This document shows positions 49,996-59,038 of a DNA stretch of 64,000 nt, piece after piece. The notes beneath the pieces were generated by a model that was given only the letters and a program-made list of their open reading frames with translations, had not been told where the DNA came from and did no database searches. The position numbers and the translations under genes are program-made. The stretch lies in NCBI RefSeq assembly GCF_029846635.1, contig NZ_JARVTG010000002.1, forward strand, positions 1,157,501 through 1,221,500, in the 5' to 3' direction. Source of the DNA: Pokkaliibacter sp. MBI-7 (GTDB lineage Bacteria > Pseudomonadota > Gammaproteobacteria > Pseudomonadales > Balneatricaceae). How positions within the stretch are numbered: position 1 is the stretch's first letter; every line of letters begins with the position of its first letter.

Positions 49996-51789
49996 TCAAC
50001 TATTCAATTGAATACTGGAGGCTTTCTTGACGATGGTGGTGCCCTTCTCAGACAAATTGTTCCCTTCGATATTGATGGTGCCGTCACTCTTCAGGGTGAT
50101 CTTGGCACTGCCTACCTCCAGCCGGATCTCACTGCCTGCCTTCAGGGTAAGTACCTTGCCTACCTCGAGCGTATCGTTGTTCTTGATGGTGCTTTGCCTG
50201 TCTTTGCCGACCTCCAGCAGCATGTTGTTTTTCACCAATCCCTGCTGATCGCGCTCAGCCTGAGTGAAAAACAGTTCCTGTCCTTTCAGGTCCTCAAACA
50301 TCAGGGCATTGTAGTTGTCTTGTCCCCCTTCTTTGCTGGAGCGTGAAATAAAGCCGCTCTGCGTTTTTCCATCGGGCAGCGCAATAGGATGAACATTTGA
50401 GCCGTTATAAACACTGCCGGTGATCAGAGGCTGGTCAGGATCCCCTTCAAGGAACTGCACGATTACCTCATCACCAATACGGGGGAAAAAGAACGCACCT
50501 CGTCCGTTGCCAGCCCACATTTGCGACAACCTGACCCAGCAGGAACTTTGCTGCTCCGCATCCCAGTGGAAGCTGACATGAATACGACCGTACTGGTCAA
50601 TATGGATTTCCTCACCGTCCTTGCTGTTGGCTTCCGCCACTACGCGGGCAGTCTGCACACCGTGAATCAGCGGTTTCTGTGCAGCGCGCATGGGTCGGAA
50701 GGCGATCTCACTGGGCAGCACCGTCAGGGCATTGCTGTAGCTATCCCCTTCCTGCCCCTGCTCGCCGATATTGTTTGCAGAGGACGCCTCGATATGAATA
50801 GTGGAAATCACATAGGACTTCCCTACCTCGCTGTCATCTTCGTGGCGGTTGAAACGGAATATCCCTCCGGGAAAGAAAGAGCGGCAGTTGGACTCCGCTC
50901 TGCCATGCATTTGCTGTAGCTGCTGCGCTTCCAGTTGTGTCTGTGCGGTCGTGGCGGTACGGCTGATATTCTCGGCCTCCGCAATATACTCATAAACCTC
51001 AGTAACACCCTGCTGCTCGGCCAGCTCAGCGTTTTGCGGCTGAGCCTGGGGGAAGGCAGACGGTGCCAGAGAGTTATATCCTCTCTGCCGCACACCACCA
51101 CTATCAACCTGATGGCATCCAGACCAGGTATAGATATGAGCCTCTGCCAGTTCCCCGGTGAAGTAAGCGACCTGTGATTCCAGACACTCGGTGTAGACAG
51201 AGACCTCATCTGCCAGCACAAAGGTATGTTCGCCATCGTTATGTTCAATCAGAAAGAAGATACCTTCATGCTGCAGCAGGCGATAAACGAAATCCCAGTC
51301 AGATTCACCGTACTGCACCTTATAGACGAAGTTGGGATAGCTGCGGGTGGTGCGATCATCCACCTTTACCCCATGCTCCTGAAGCACTTGAGTCACGATC
51401 TGCAGCGGTGAAAGATTCTGAAAGATGCGGGACTGTTGGCGCTGCTTCAGGAAGTAGGCGCGTGGCACGATGGTGATCTGATAATCCCTGAACACCTCAT
51501 CAATGGCCTCCGCAGGCGTCCGCGAGCCAAGTGAAGCAACAGCGAGCACCACGCCATTGTAGTAGCGCTGATCCATCAGCCCGTAGTCGGCGTAGATAGG
51601 AATAGTCACGGTAACGGGCTGACCGAGCAGTTGTCTGGGGTCGACCGCTGCGGCGTTGGTGTGGGCGTAGGCAACGATACGGCTGAGTTGTGAGAGCCCT
51701 TCGTCAATGACCACCTTTTCCAGATAGAGCTGATCTGTACCAAGAGGCGTAGAAATCGTGATGTGTTTATCCGACTGGATAGCACGCAT
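49996..51789 (-). CDS. T6SS spike protein VgrG
   Basis: A 597-residue VgrG (Rhs/Vgr family). The gp27-like part covers about 1-360 (IQSDKHITISTPLG, YGESDWDFVYRLLQHEGIFFLIEH, VGKSYVISTI), the gp5-like OB-fold about 370-480 (DQYGRIHVSFHWD, SCWVRLSQMWAG, FFFPRIGDEVIVQFLEGDPD), and a C-terminal beta-needle ending in repeated EVG/GSAKITLKSDGTINIEG. No evolved toxin is fused. ATG 51789 lies 8 bases after GGGAAG; the 7-codon extension starts with TTG. It leads the six-gene orphan operon. An ATCACA/TGTGAT repeat lies just upstream. Confidence 0.95.
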   Translation of the reverse strand: MRAIQSDKHITISTPLGTDQLYLEKVVIDEGLSQLSRIVAYAHTNAAAVDPRQLLGQPVTVTIPIYADYGLMDQRYYNGVVLAVASLGSRTPAEAIDEVFRDYQITIVPRAYFLKQRQQSRIFQNLSPLQIVTQVLQEHGVKVDDRTTRSYPNFVYKVQYGESDWDFVYRLLQHEGIFFLIEHNDGEHTFVLADEVSVYTECLESQVAYFTGELAEAHIYTWSGCHQVDSGGVRQRGYNSLAPSAFPQAQPQNAELAEQQGVTEVYEYIAEAENISRTATTAQTQLEAQQLQQMHGRAESNCRSFFPGGIFRFNRHEDDSEVGKSYVISTIHIEASSANNIGEQGQEGDSYSNALTVLPSEIAFRPMRAAQKPLIHGVQTARVVAEANSKDGEEIHIDQYGRIHVSFHWDAEQQSSCWVRLSQMWAGNGRGAFFFPRIGDEVIVQFLEGDPDQPLITGSVYNGSNVHPIALPDGKTQSGFISRSSKEGGQDNYNALMFEDLKGQELFFTQAERDQQGLVKNNMLLEVGKDRQSTIKNNDTLEVGKVLTLKAGSEIRLEVGSAKITLKSDGTINIEGNNLSEKGTTIVKKASSIQLNS

Positions 51790-52096
51790 AGCTGTTCTTC
51801 CCTGTGCCAATCACACTGCTGTGATACTTTCCCTGCTTTGCCATCTGTACGATAGCCAGCTTTCAATAGGTTGCCTGACAGGCTGAGATGCAGACGCTAT
51901 CTATGGCCTCGCCAATCAAGCACGATATGTAACAAACGAAAGATAATACTTTTCAATATGTAATTTTCAATAGCGGTTTCGTACTTCCTTAATCTGCACG
52001 GCTTCTTCCCTCCCAACACTGCGTCTAAGCCACAAAACAAAATGCCCACCAGAAGGTGGGCATCGGGAACGCAGTCATTAACTCGCTTTACGCTGG
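51790..52096. other. vgrG upstream region and htpG terminator
   Basis: Holds an inverted repeat AATCACA-CTGC-TGTGATA (51809-51826) right before the vgrG ribosome binding site, an AT-rich stretch 51920-51990 that likely bears the vgrG promoter, and the htpG terminator (52040-52066). No gene seen. Confidence 0.5.
52040..52066 (-). terminator. Terminator after htpG
   Basis: On the minus strand GATGCCCACC pairs with GGTGGGCATT around TTCT, followed by TTTGTTTT. Confidence 0.88.
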
Positions 52097-54001
52097 TTAA
52101 GCACTCATTTCCAATAGCAGCTTGTTCAGACGGCTGACATAGCTTGCAGGGTCCTTCAGCGTCTCGCCTGCGGCCAGGGCAGCCTGGTCAAACAGGATAT
52201 GGGTCAGATCGGCAAAGCGGTCTTCGTCAGGTTCCTGATCCAGTTTTTCCAGCAGCGGATGGGTCGGATTGATCTCGAAAATCGGTTTGGCTTCCGGCAT
52301 GCTCTGCCCTGCCGCTTCCATGATCTTGCGCATCTGCATGCCCATATCGTTGTCGCCGATGACCAGCACCGCCGGTGAGTCAGTCAGACGATGGGATACG
52401 CGCACTTCTTCAACCTGATCGGTCAGCGCATCCTTAATGCGTTTAACCAGATCTTCACGGGTCTTGGCCACTTCTTCCTGTGCTTTCTTCTCGTCTTCAC
52501 CTTCCAACTGGCCCAGATCAAGATCGCCACGAGTGATATCAACAAAGGCCTTGTCTTTGTACTCGCTCAGGTAGCTCATCATCCACTCGTCGATGCGGTC
52601 CGTCAGCAGCAGGACTTCAATGCCCTTCTTGCGGAACACTTCGAGGTGTGGGCTGTTCTTGACCTGGCTGAAGCGCTCACCGGTGAGATAGTAGATCTTG
52701 TCCTGACCTTCGCCCATCCGCTCAAGATAAGCATCCAGAGCAACGGTCTGATCTTCGGTGTTGGCATGAGTCGAGGCAAATCGCAGCAGGCCTGCCACTT
52801 TTTCACGGTTGCTGGTGTCTTCAGCTGGACCTTCTTTCAGTACCTGACCGAAGGTCTTCCAGAATGTGGTGAACTTCTCAGGCTCGTTTTTCGCCAGTTT
52901 TTCCAGCATATCCAGCACACGTTTGGTCAGTGCTGACTTCATGCTGTCGATTGCAGGATCTTTTTGCAGAATCTCGCGGGAAACGTTCAGTGACAGATCA
53001 CTGGAGTCCACCACACCTTTGATAAAGCGCAGGTACAGCGGCAGGAACTGATCCGCCTGATCCATGATAAATACGCGCTGAACGTAAAGCTTCAGCCCTT
53101 TGGGCGCTTCACGATTCCACAGATCAAAGGGTGCCTGACTGGGCACATACAGCAGGCTGGAATATTCCAGTTTGCCTTCAACCTTGTTATGGCTCCAGGC
53201 CAGCGGGTCCGTGTAGTCGTGGGCGATATGCTTGTAGAACTCGGTATATTCCTCGTCCTTCACTTCGCTGCGGTTACGGGTCCAGAGCGCGGTCGCCTTG
53301 TTTACCGATTCCCACTCGGGTGCTTTTTCTTCTTCCTGCTCTTCGCCGAAGTTATCTTTCAGCATTTCTACAGGGACAGAAATATGATCGGAGTATTTGC
53401 GTACCAGTGAACGCAGCTTCCAGCTGTTAGCGAAGTCTTTCTCACCCTCTTTCAGATGCAGCACAATGCGGGTTCCGCGTTCAGCAACATCCAGCGTGGC
53501 GATAGTAAAGTCACCTTCACCCTGCGAAGACCAGTGCACACCCTCGCTGCTGTCCACACCCGCCTTACGGGTGAACACGTCAACCTTGTCGGCAACGATA
53601 AACGCAGAGTAGAAACCCACACCGAACTGACCAATCAGCTGGCTGTCCTTACGCTGGTCGCCAGACAGATTTTTGAGGAAATCAGCGGTGCCTGATCTGG
53701 CAATGGTTCCCAGGTTGTCGATGACATCCTGACGGCTCATGCCGATACCATTGTCAGCGATAGTGACCGTACCTGCCTGCTCATCAAAGCTCAGGCGCAC
53801 TTTCAGTTGCGGGTCATTTTCATACAGGCCGTCCTGATGCAGCGCCTGAAAGCGCAGTTTGTCGCAGGCATCGGAAGCGTTAGAAATCAATTCGCGCAGG
53901 AAGATCTCCTTGTTGGAATACAAGGAATGGATCATCAAGTGCAGCAGCTGTTTAACTTCGGTCTGAAAACCAAGGGTTTGAGATTGAGTTTCAGTGGTCA
54001 T
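52097..54001 (-). CDS. htpG: Hsp90-family chaperone HtpG
   Basis: A 634-residue cytosolic ATP-dependent chaperone. The Hsp90 N domain shows TLGFQTEVKQLLHLMIHSLY, SNKEIFLRELISNASDACDK, DNGIGMS (ATP-binding) and GQFGVGFYSAF; the middle domain has the catalytic Arg loop (LNVSREILQKD) and KLYVQRVFI; the C domain dimerises. ATG 54001 (MTTETQ) is chosen because it gives the family N terminus and follows GGGG; an in-frame ATG 4 codons upstream overlaps that site. Monocistronic. No heat-shock promoter could be assigned with confidence. Confidence 0.97.
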   Translation of the reverse strand: MTTETQSQTLGFQTEVKQLLHLMIHSLYSNKEIFLRELISNASDACDKLRFQALHQDGLYENDPQLKVRLSFDEQAGTVTIADNGIGMSRQDVIDNLGTIARSGTADFLKNLSGDQRKDSQLIGQFGVGFYSAFIVADKVDVFTRKAGVDSSEGVHWSSQGEGDFTIATLDVAERGTRIVLHLKEGEKDFANSWKLRSLVRKYSDHISVPVEMLKDNFGEEQEEEKAPEWESVNKATALWTRNRSEVKDEEYTEFYKHIAHDYTDPLAWSHNKVEGKLEYSSLLYVPSQAPFDLWNREAPKGLKLYVQRVFIMDQADQFLPLYLRFIKGVVDSSDLSLNVSREILQKDPAIDSMKSALTKRVLDMLEKLAKNEPEKFTTFWKTFGQVLKEGPAEDTSNREKVAGLLRFASTHANTEDQTVALDAYLERMGEGQDKIYYLTGERFSQVKNSPHLEVFRKKGIEVLLLTDRIDEWMMSYLSEYKDKAFVDITRGDLDLGQLEGEDEKKAQEEVAKTREDLVKRIKDALTDQVEEVRVSHRLTDSPAVLVIGDNDMGMQMRKIMEAAGQSMPEAKPIFEINPTHPLLEKLDQEPDEDRFADLTHILFDQAALAAGETLKDPASYVSRLNKLLLEMSA

Positions 54002-54170
54002 GAACTGCCCCATCCAAAAGAATCTTGTCGGCGGAAGTCACAGCCCGCTTCCACTATGGAAGCGAGCCAGCAAATTTGAGTGACTGCCAAGATGGGGGTC
54101 AGGAATCAGGTTTCAAGGCCTGAGGCAGGCAGAAAAGATTCAACGTGCAGAAAGATACGAGCCATAGCGG

Positions 54171-54896
54171 TCAAATACGGCTTGGATCGCTGGTAACCAG
54201 CTCCTGTAACGTACTGGAGCGGAACTCGCGCTGATACAGCACGTAAACCACCAGTGTAGCCGAACACATCAGCAGCCAGGGGCTGATAAACCAGCCCAGT
54301 AACGCCAGGCCGAAGTAATAGGAACGCAGGCCAAAATTGAAGTTATTGGCGGCCATGGAGCAAATCTTCGCTGCCCGGGCAGCCAGAATCTGCCGCTCTT
54401 TGTCACTGACACTGAGGTCTCGCGGCATCGGCGCACCACCGATCAGCACCGAGCAAAAACCATACTGACGCAGACTCCAGGTGAATTTGAAAAAGGCATA
54501 AACGAACAGGCAGATCATGACCAGCAGCTTGAGCTCCACCTCTGCCTGAGTCGAGGGCTGTACCAAAGGCAGGTCATGCAACAAATTGAGCGCTTTCTCC
54601 GAAGTTCCCATCAGCGTCAGAATACCCGCTACGATCAGCATGGTCGAAGACGCAAAGAACGATACACTCCGCTCAAGATTGGCAATCAGACTCATGTCTG
54701 CAATGCGGTTATCGCGCTCCAGCATGCGCTTCATCCAGTCATAGCGATAAAGATGCATGATAGAGGCCAGACTGGCAGTAGTGCGGGTTTTGTGAATGGC
54801 GTAGTGGGTATAACCCCTGAAACAGATTAAAAACCAAGCCAATGCCAACAGATTCTGCCAGTTCACGCTGGACCAGATGGCTACAACTTTTTCCAT
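54171..54896 (-). CDS. DUF599 family membrane protein
   Basis: A 241-residue inner-membrane protein with about four helices. DUF599 marks are the N-terminal W-x2-LLALAWFLICFRGYTHYA, the RNFANSL-like segment ANLERSVSFFASSTMLIVAGILTLMG, and the NFNFGLRSYYFGLALLGWFISPW region (about 180-205). Function of the family is unknown. The gene starts 18 bases after the stop of the 156-residue gene, so the two are probably co-transcribed. Confidence 0.85.
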   Translation of the reverse strand: MEKVVAIWSSVNWQNLLALAWFLICFRGYTHYAIHKTRTTASLASIMHLYRYDWMKRMLERDNRIADMSLIANLERSVSFFASSTMLIVAGILTLMGTSEKALNLLHDLPLVQPSTQAEVELKLLVMICLFVYAFFKFTWSLRQYGFCSVLIGGAPMPRDLSVSDKERQILAARAAKICSMAANNFNFGLRSYYFGLALLGWFISPWLLMCSATLVVYVLYQREFRSSTLQELVTSDPSRI

Positions 54897-54914
54897 AGAT
54901 TTAAAGTGATGTCC

Positions 54915-55385
54915 TTAGGCTCTTTTACGTTGGGGCGGCGTCTGCTTTTCAAGCTGGTCAGCGTCTTCAGCAACGGCATCATCCAGATCAGGCTCGAAAT
55001 AACGGATAACATCCGCATAAGACAGGGCTTCACCTAATTCCTGATGCAAACGGATCAGGTGCAGCCTCAACAGGTTTTTAGAGTAGTCGAGTAACGCAGG
55101 CGAGGTGAGATGCCGTCTCGAAGGCATCTCCGCATGCAACCGCTGATAGACACGCAGATAATCCAGCATGATGTGATGCTGGTTTCTGGCAAGAATTCGG
55201 AAGTTACCCAGAGGCGCAGGTGTAAAGAGCCTCTGTCTCCGATAACGGAACAATGCCTCCTGAGCAGCCTCTGCATTGGCAAAAGTACGTGGCAGGAAGG
55301 TTGCATCCATCACCCACAGGGTTGACCACTCACCTTCCACCTTCTGCTCGACCTGATACGCCACTGCCCTGTCTCCCTTCCGCAT
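54915..55385 (-). CDS. Protein of unknown function (156 aa)
   Basis: A 156-residue soluble protein, basic in the middle and ending in acidic then basic residues (EPDLDDAVAEDADQLEKQTP). I recognise no family. The frame is coherent and has codon use like its neighbours. A GTG at 55364, 8 bases after GGGAG, is an alternative start that removes seven residues (AYQVEQKVEGEW would follow). It sits upstream of and close to the DUF599 gene. Confidence 0.65.
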   Translation of the reverse strand: MRKGDRAVAYQVEQKVEGEWSTLWVMDATFLPRTFANAEAAQEALFRYRRQRLFTPAPLGNFRILARNQHHIMLDYLRVYQRLHAEMPSRRHLTSPALLDYSKNLLRLHLIRLHQELGEALSYADVIRYFEPDLDDAVAEDADQLEKQTPPQRKRA

Positions 55386-55820
55386 TCGTTGTACTAGAGT
55401 CTGAAAATAGTCACCTGTTGATCAAAACCGATACAGCTCAACAAGCATAAATGCCGATAGAAAATGTGCAATGAAAAAGGGGCGTCATGATGAGATCCAT
55501 GGCACTTCAAACAACCACTGCGAGGATGCTCCTCTCTGCAGATTGAGATCACCAATCAAAGCACATTGAAGATAAGTACGCGTTGAAATGTGATTTAAAA
55601 ACAAAAGGCGGTCTAAAGCCGCCTCAGGATACTGACAAACCCCGGTCATTTTGATCAGGGTTTTGTTTTTCTGCCGTGTACTGCAACGTTTCCGCCGCTG
55701 AGTTCAGCAAAGCGTGGGGCGGAGAATACGGGAGGTAAGTAGCGCTCTACCGGGATAGAACGGTGCTTGAGAACGGCATTAAGGGAACTCGCCCGCTCAG
55801 GCCGTGAGGAGCCACAATGA
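55386..55820. other. Intergenic region with a minus-strand terminator
   Basis: Contains a terminator at 55595-55624 for minus-strand transcription and, at 55650-55820, sequence that follows the broken transposase fragment without keeping similarity I can recognise. No gene seen. Confidence 0.45.
55595..55624 (-). terminator. Minus-strand terminator
   Basis: AGGCGG (55606-55611) pairs with CCGCCT (55619-55624); on the minus strand a TTTTGTTTTT tail follows. It lies downstream of the transposase remnant. Confidence 0.75.
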
Positions 55821-56124
55821 CACCTCGGACTCGTTGAAGCGGCGGCGTCAGTTCTGACGCAGCGTTGAGGCATCGGGCACCTTGTCGGTGAGATTCAGAC
55901 ACAGGAACCAGCAATAGGCGACGTTGACCTGCACATCGCGACTCAGCTGGCGTTCACTGCGCACACCGTAGAGATAACCGAGGAACAGCAGCTTGAACCG
56001 TCGGATCGAGCGCGGGCCGGCCGTTGCCCCTGCAGTTGAGGTCTTTAACCAGCTCATGGATGAAGCTGAAATCGATGACCTTGTCGATCTTGCGCAACAG
56101 GTGATCGGCGGGGGCATGGCCCAT
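55821..56124 (-). pseudogene. IS1182-type transposase N-terminal fragment
   Basis: From ATG 56124 one frame reads MGHAPADHLLRKIDKVIDFS and continues FIHELVKDLNCRGNGRPALD. A small deletion then shifts to the frame RRFKLLFLGYLYGVRSERQL, VNVAYCWFLCLNLTDKVPDA and STLRQN. There CGA has become TGA, interrupting STL-QN-RRRRFNESEV. The similarity stops after ESEV (about 55821), so most of the transposase (DDE part) is gone. The order and motifs match the DUF772-type N-terminal domain of IS1182-like transposases. No inverted repeats were seen. It cannot encode an active enzyme. Confidence 0.8.
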
Positions 56125-56609
56125 TATAAGAAGCCCCCGCCCGGGGACGAGGACTTTGTCAGCAGTCTGAATGGCCTTCGGGCCATTTTTTTATTCTGCA
56201 ACAGGTGAAGGAAAACTCTCATCTCAGTACACCCTCATCGCATACAACCGCGTACAACGGAAAACAATAAGCAAGGAGATATAACAAAGAGGCAGAGCAT
56301 TGCGCTCTGCCTAAGGAAGGGAAAAATCCATTTCAAAAACGTAGGTTAACGATTTGGCGGTTTTACACACTTACCTTTTGATGGAAGGTTGGTCTTAACA
56401 CCTGTCAGGTAACAGGGATGCAGCCCTAAGGCTGCATCCGCCTTCAGTTTCGCCTTGCTCTTTGCTCAACAGACACTCGCTGTATGACACTATCCCCAAC
56501 GGGGAGCATAACGGACGAAGCTGACAGCTATAGGTATAGCAAAGCACGACAAATTGTACACTTTTTGAACATATCAATTTTTCATATAGGCTTTATGTTT
56601 TGAGCACAA

Positions 56610-56661
56610 TTCGCTCATTAGCCGTTACCCACTTCGCTCATTAGCCGTTACCCACTTCGCT
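56610..56661. repeat. 23-bp tandem duplication
   Basis: A 23-base unit (TTCGCTCATTAGCCGTTACC plus CAC) occurs twice in tandem at 56610-56632 and 56633-56655, followed by the first 6 bases of a third unit. Confidence 0.9.
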
Positions 56662-56682
56662 GTGAAGCAATGCCCCGGATAA

Positions 56683-56712
56683 CAAAAAGCCCATCACAAC
56701 GGATGGGCTTCT
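56683..56712 (-). terminator. Terminator after nfuA
   Basis: On the minus strand AGAAGCCCATCC pairs with GATGGGCTTTTT around GTTGT, ending in a T-run. Confidence 0.9.
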
Positions 56713-56736
56713 GGTCATTCAGGCAAGCAATCAGGC

Positions 56737-57327
56737 TTACTGATAGTAGGCATTTTCCTTGACAGTGTGGTCGGTTACGTCGCGTACAGCTACCAGGCCT
56801 GCAACACGTTCGATCAGCGTCTTTTCTACACCTTCCTTGAGGGTCATATCAACAGCGCTGCACCCCTGGCAACCACCGCCGAACTTGAGAATAGCCACTT
56901 TACCGGACGTTTCTTCCTCCAATCGCACCAAGCTCACCTCACCACCGTGGCTGGCGAGACCTGGGTTAATTTCACTATAGAGAATGTAGTTGATCTGGTC
57001 TTCGATAGGACTATCTGCACTGACTTTAGGCATCTTGGCATTCGGCGCCTTGATGGTCAGCTGGCCACCCATACGGTCAGTGGCATAATCCACCACGGCT
57101 TCTTCCAGAAAAGGCAGGCTGTTCGGCTCAACGTAGAGACGGAACTGAGTGTATTCAGTCACATCATCGGTAGGGATAACTTCTTCGGGACGGCAGTACG
57201 CAAGACAGGTTTCTGCATAGGGCGTGCCTGGCTGAGTGACGAAAATGCGAACGGCCATCCCTTCCACATTCTGCTTCTCCAGCAACGTCGCCAGATAGTC
57301 CTGTGCACTTTCAGTAACGGTTAACAT
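56737..57327 (-). CDS. nfuA: Fe-S cluster biogenesis protein NfuA
   Basis: A 196-residue cytosolic [4Fe-4S] carrier that delivers clusters to targets such as aconitase and lipoyl synthase. The N-terminal A-type degenerate domain (MLTVTESAQDYLATLLEKQ...) and the C-terminal Nfu domain with the cluster motif GGCQGCSAVDMTLKEGVE (CxxC) are both present. ATG 57327 follows GGGGA; the longer frame to 57363 is not conserved. Single gene, ended by a terminator. Confidence 0.95.
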   Translation of the reverse strand: MLTVTESAQDYLATLLEKQNVEGMAVRIFVTQPGTPYAETCLAYCRPEEVIPTDDVTEYTQFRLYVEPNSLPFLEEAVVDYATDRMGGQLTIKAPNAKMPKVSADSPIEDQINYILYSEINPGLASHGGEVSLVRLEEETSGKVAILKFGGGCQGCSAVDMTLKEGVEKTLIERVAGLVAVRDVTDHTVKENAYYQ

Positions 57328-57546
57328 AGCATCCCCTTTGTACGAGTACTGCTTTGTACTCATTGGAACAGGTCAAGACGGGCATTATATCTGCTCACTA
57401 TCTTGATAAATATCACGGTCTTGCCGGGTATTTTAAGGTACGAAATTCAATTTATAAACCCTACCTATTTACTAGGTTATTATCTTTTTTCCGGCAACCT
57501 CAGCACTCTGATAGAATGGCGGCCTTTTACCTGACAACTGTCCCGT

Positions 57547-58905
57547 ATGCCCCTATTTCGATTCCCCCTGCTACGTTCACGTGGAATCAATTTGCGTTAC
57601 CGCAAATTGCTCAGCCTCAGTCTGCCTATCGTTGGCAGTATGCTGTCCCAGAGCCTGATGAATCTGGTAGATACCGCTCTGGTCGGACGTTTAGGCGAAG
57701 ATGCACTGGCTGGCGTAGGAGCAGGCAGTTATGCCATTTTCCTGGCGACAGCCCTGTTATTGGGACTGGCCTCTGCCGTACAGGCCAACATTGCCCATGC
57801 CTGCGGTGCAGAAGATCAGCAGCAACAGCGCGCGGTACTCAGCAACGGTATGCTGCTGGGGCTGTTGATGAGCCTGCTGGTCGTCGGGCTGTTCTGGGCA
57901 ATCAAGACACCGCTGCTGCACTGGATCACCATCCATGCCAGCGTACAGGCCATCGCCGAACCTTACTTTGACTGGCGTATTCTGGGTTTGCCCGCCGTTG
58001 CCATGAGTCTGGTGTTTCGCGGTGTGCTGAATGGCTCCCACCAACCTGGCACCTTTCTGAAGTGGCTGGCGCTGACCCATCTGCTCAATGCCAGTCTGAG
58101 TTTCTGCCTGATATACGGACATGCGGGCTTGCCGGAAATGGGCGCTGCAGGCGCGGGGCTGGGCACGACCATTTCACTCTACGTCGGTAGCCTCGCTTAC
58201 GGGCTATTGGTGGTACGCACCCTACGCCCATCCTGTCGCCTGCTCTCCCTGACGCTTCTGCGTACCATGCTGGGTTATGTCATTCCCCATTCGGCACAGC
58301 AGCTGTCCTTTGCGTTGAGTCTCACCGTACTGTTCTGGATCATCGGCCTGCTCGGCACGGCCCAGCAAGCCATTGCCCATGTACTGATGAATCTGTCACT
58401 ACTGCTGATTCTGCCCGGCGTCGGTCTGGGGATGGCCTGCACAACACTGGTTGGCCATGCACTTGGCCGCAATCATCCCGACGCGGCTTATCGCTGGGGC
58501 ATTGATGGCGTCAAGACAGCCTTCGTCGTGCTGCTGGTACTTGGCATACCGCTCTGGTTGTTCCCTTCCTTCCTGCTGAGTCTGTTTCTGCCGCAGAGCA
58601 ACCTCATTGCCGCTGCCAGCCCGCTGCTGATCATCACCGCCCTGATGCTGGCGCTGGATGCCGCCTCCCTGGTGCTCAATCAGGCACTGTACGGCGCAGG
58701 TGCCGGGCAGATGTCCATGACCATCAACATCATCAGCCAGTGGTGTTTCTTTTTGCCCCTGGCCTGGCTGTTTGGTCCCATTCTGGGTGGCGGGCTGCTG
58801 GCCATCTGGCTGGTACAGTTCGCTCAACGTTGTATAAACTCGGGCTTGTATACGTGGATCTGGCGACAGCGCCACTGGCAGCCCCAGCCTGCCGGCCTTG
58901 ACTGA
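57547..58905 (+). CDS. MATE-family efflux transporter
   Basis: A 452-residue inner-membrane protein with about 12 helices in two MatE repeats (about 25-185 and 250-410). Typical sequence includes LSLPIVGSMLSQSLMNLVDTALVGRLGEDALAGVGAGS and the second-half VLMNLSLLLILPGVGLGMACTTLVGHALGRNHPD. MATE pumps export cationic drugs and metabolites using Na+ or H+. Similarity to the DinF branch is plausible but not certain. Divergent from nfuA. Confidence 0.92.
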   Translation: MPLFRFPLLRSRGINLRYRKLLSLSLPIVGSMLSQSLMNLVDTALVGRLGEDALAGVGAGSYAIFLATALLLGLASAVQANIAHACGAEDQQQQRAVLSNGMLLGLLMSLLVVGLFWAIKTPLLHWITIHASVQAIAEPYFDWRILGLPAVAMSLVFRGVLNGSHQPGTFLKWLALTHLLNASLSFCLIYGHAGLPEMGAAGAGLGTTISLYVGSLAYGLLVVRTLRPSCRLLSLTLLRTMLGYVIPHSAQQLSFALSLTVLFWIIGLLGTAQQAIAHVLMNLSLLLILPGVGLGMACTTLVGHALGRNHPDAAYRWGIDGVKTAFVVLLVLGIPLWLFPSFLLSLFLPQSNLIAAASPLLIITALMLALDAASLVLNQALYGAGAGQMSMTINIISQWCFFLPLAWLFGPILGGGLLAIWLVQFAQRCINSGLYTWIWRQRHWQPQPAGLD

Positions 58906-59038
58906 ATTGATTAGAACGTAATCACGGTTTCATGAAGCTGACTCAGACAGGGCAATCACGGCCTGCGACTGGCGGCAACAGATCGTAAATACGTTCTTAC
59001 GAGTATCCGCAAACCTACTTGTCAGGATGAAGTAGCGT

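Larger units (their letters stand above)
56125..56736. other. Intergenic region between IS remnant and nfuA
   Basis: About 610 bases without genes. It contains a hairpin with T-run near 56189-56205 (AATGGCC-TTC-GGGCCATTTTTTT), a stem GGCAGAGC/GCTCTGCC (56291-56311), a perfect stem GGATGCAGCC/GGCTGCATCC (56416-56439), the 23-bp tandem repeat (56610-56655) and the nfuA terminator (56683-56712). Confidence 0.5.

Noticed and set aside
41179..51789. Prophage instead of T6SS island (VgrG and muramidase resemble tail spike and endolysin)
   Set aside because: No tail, capsid, integrase or holin genes; PAAR, VgrG and exported immunity-type genes fit T6SS.
55655..55873. Minus-strand open frame after the transposase fragment
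   Set aside because: It overlaps the remnant in another frame and has no similarity to a transposase or any protein I know.
56610..56661. CRISPR array
   Set aside because: Only two directly adjacent 23-base copies without spacers and no cas genes.
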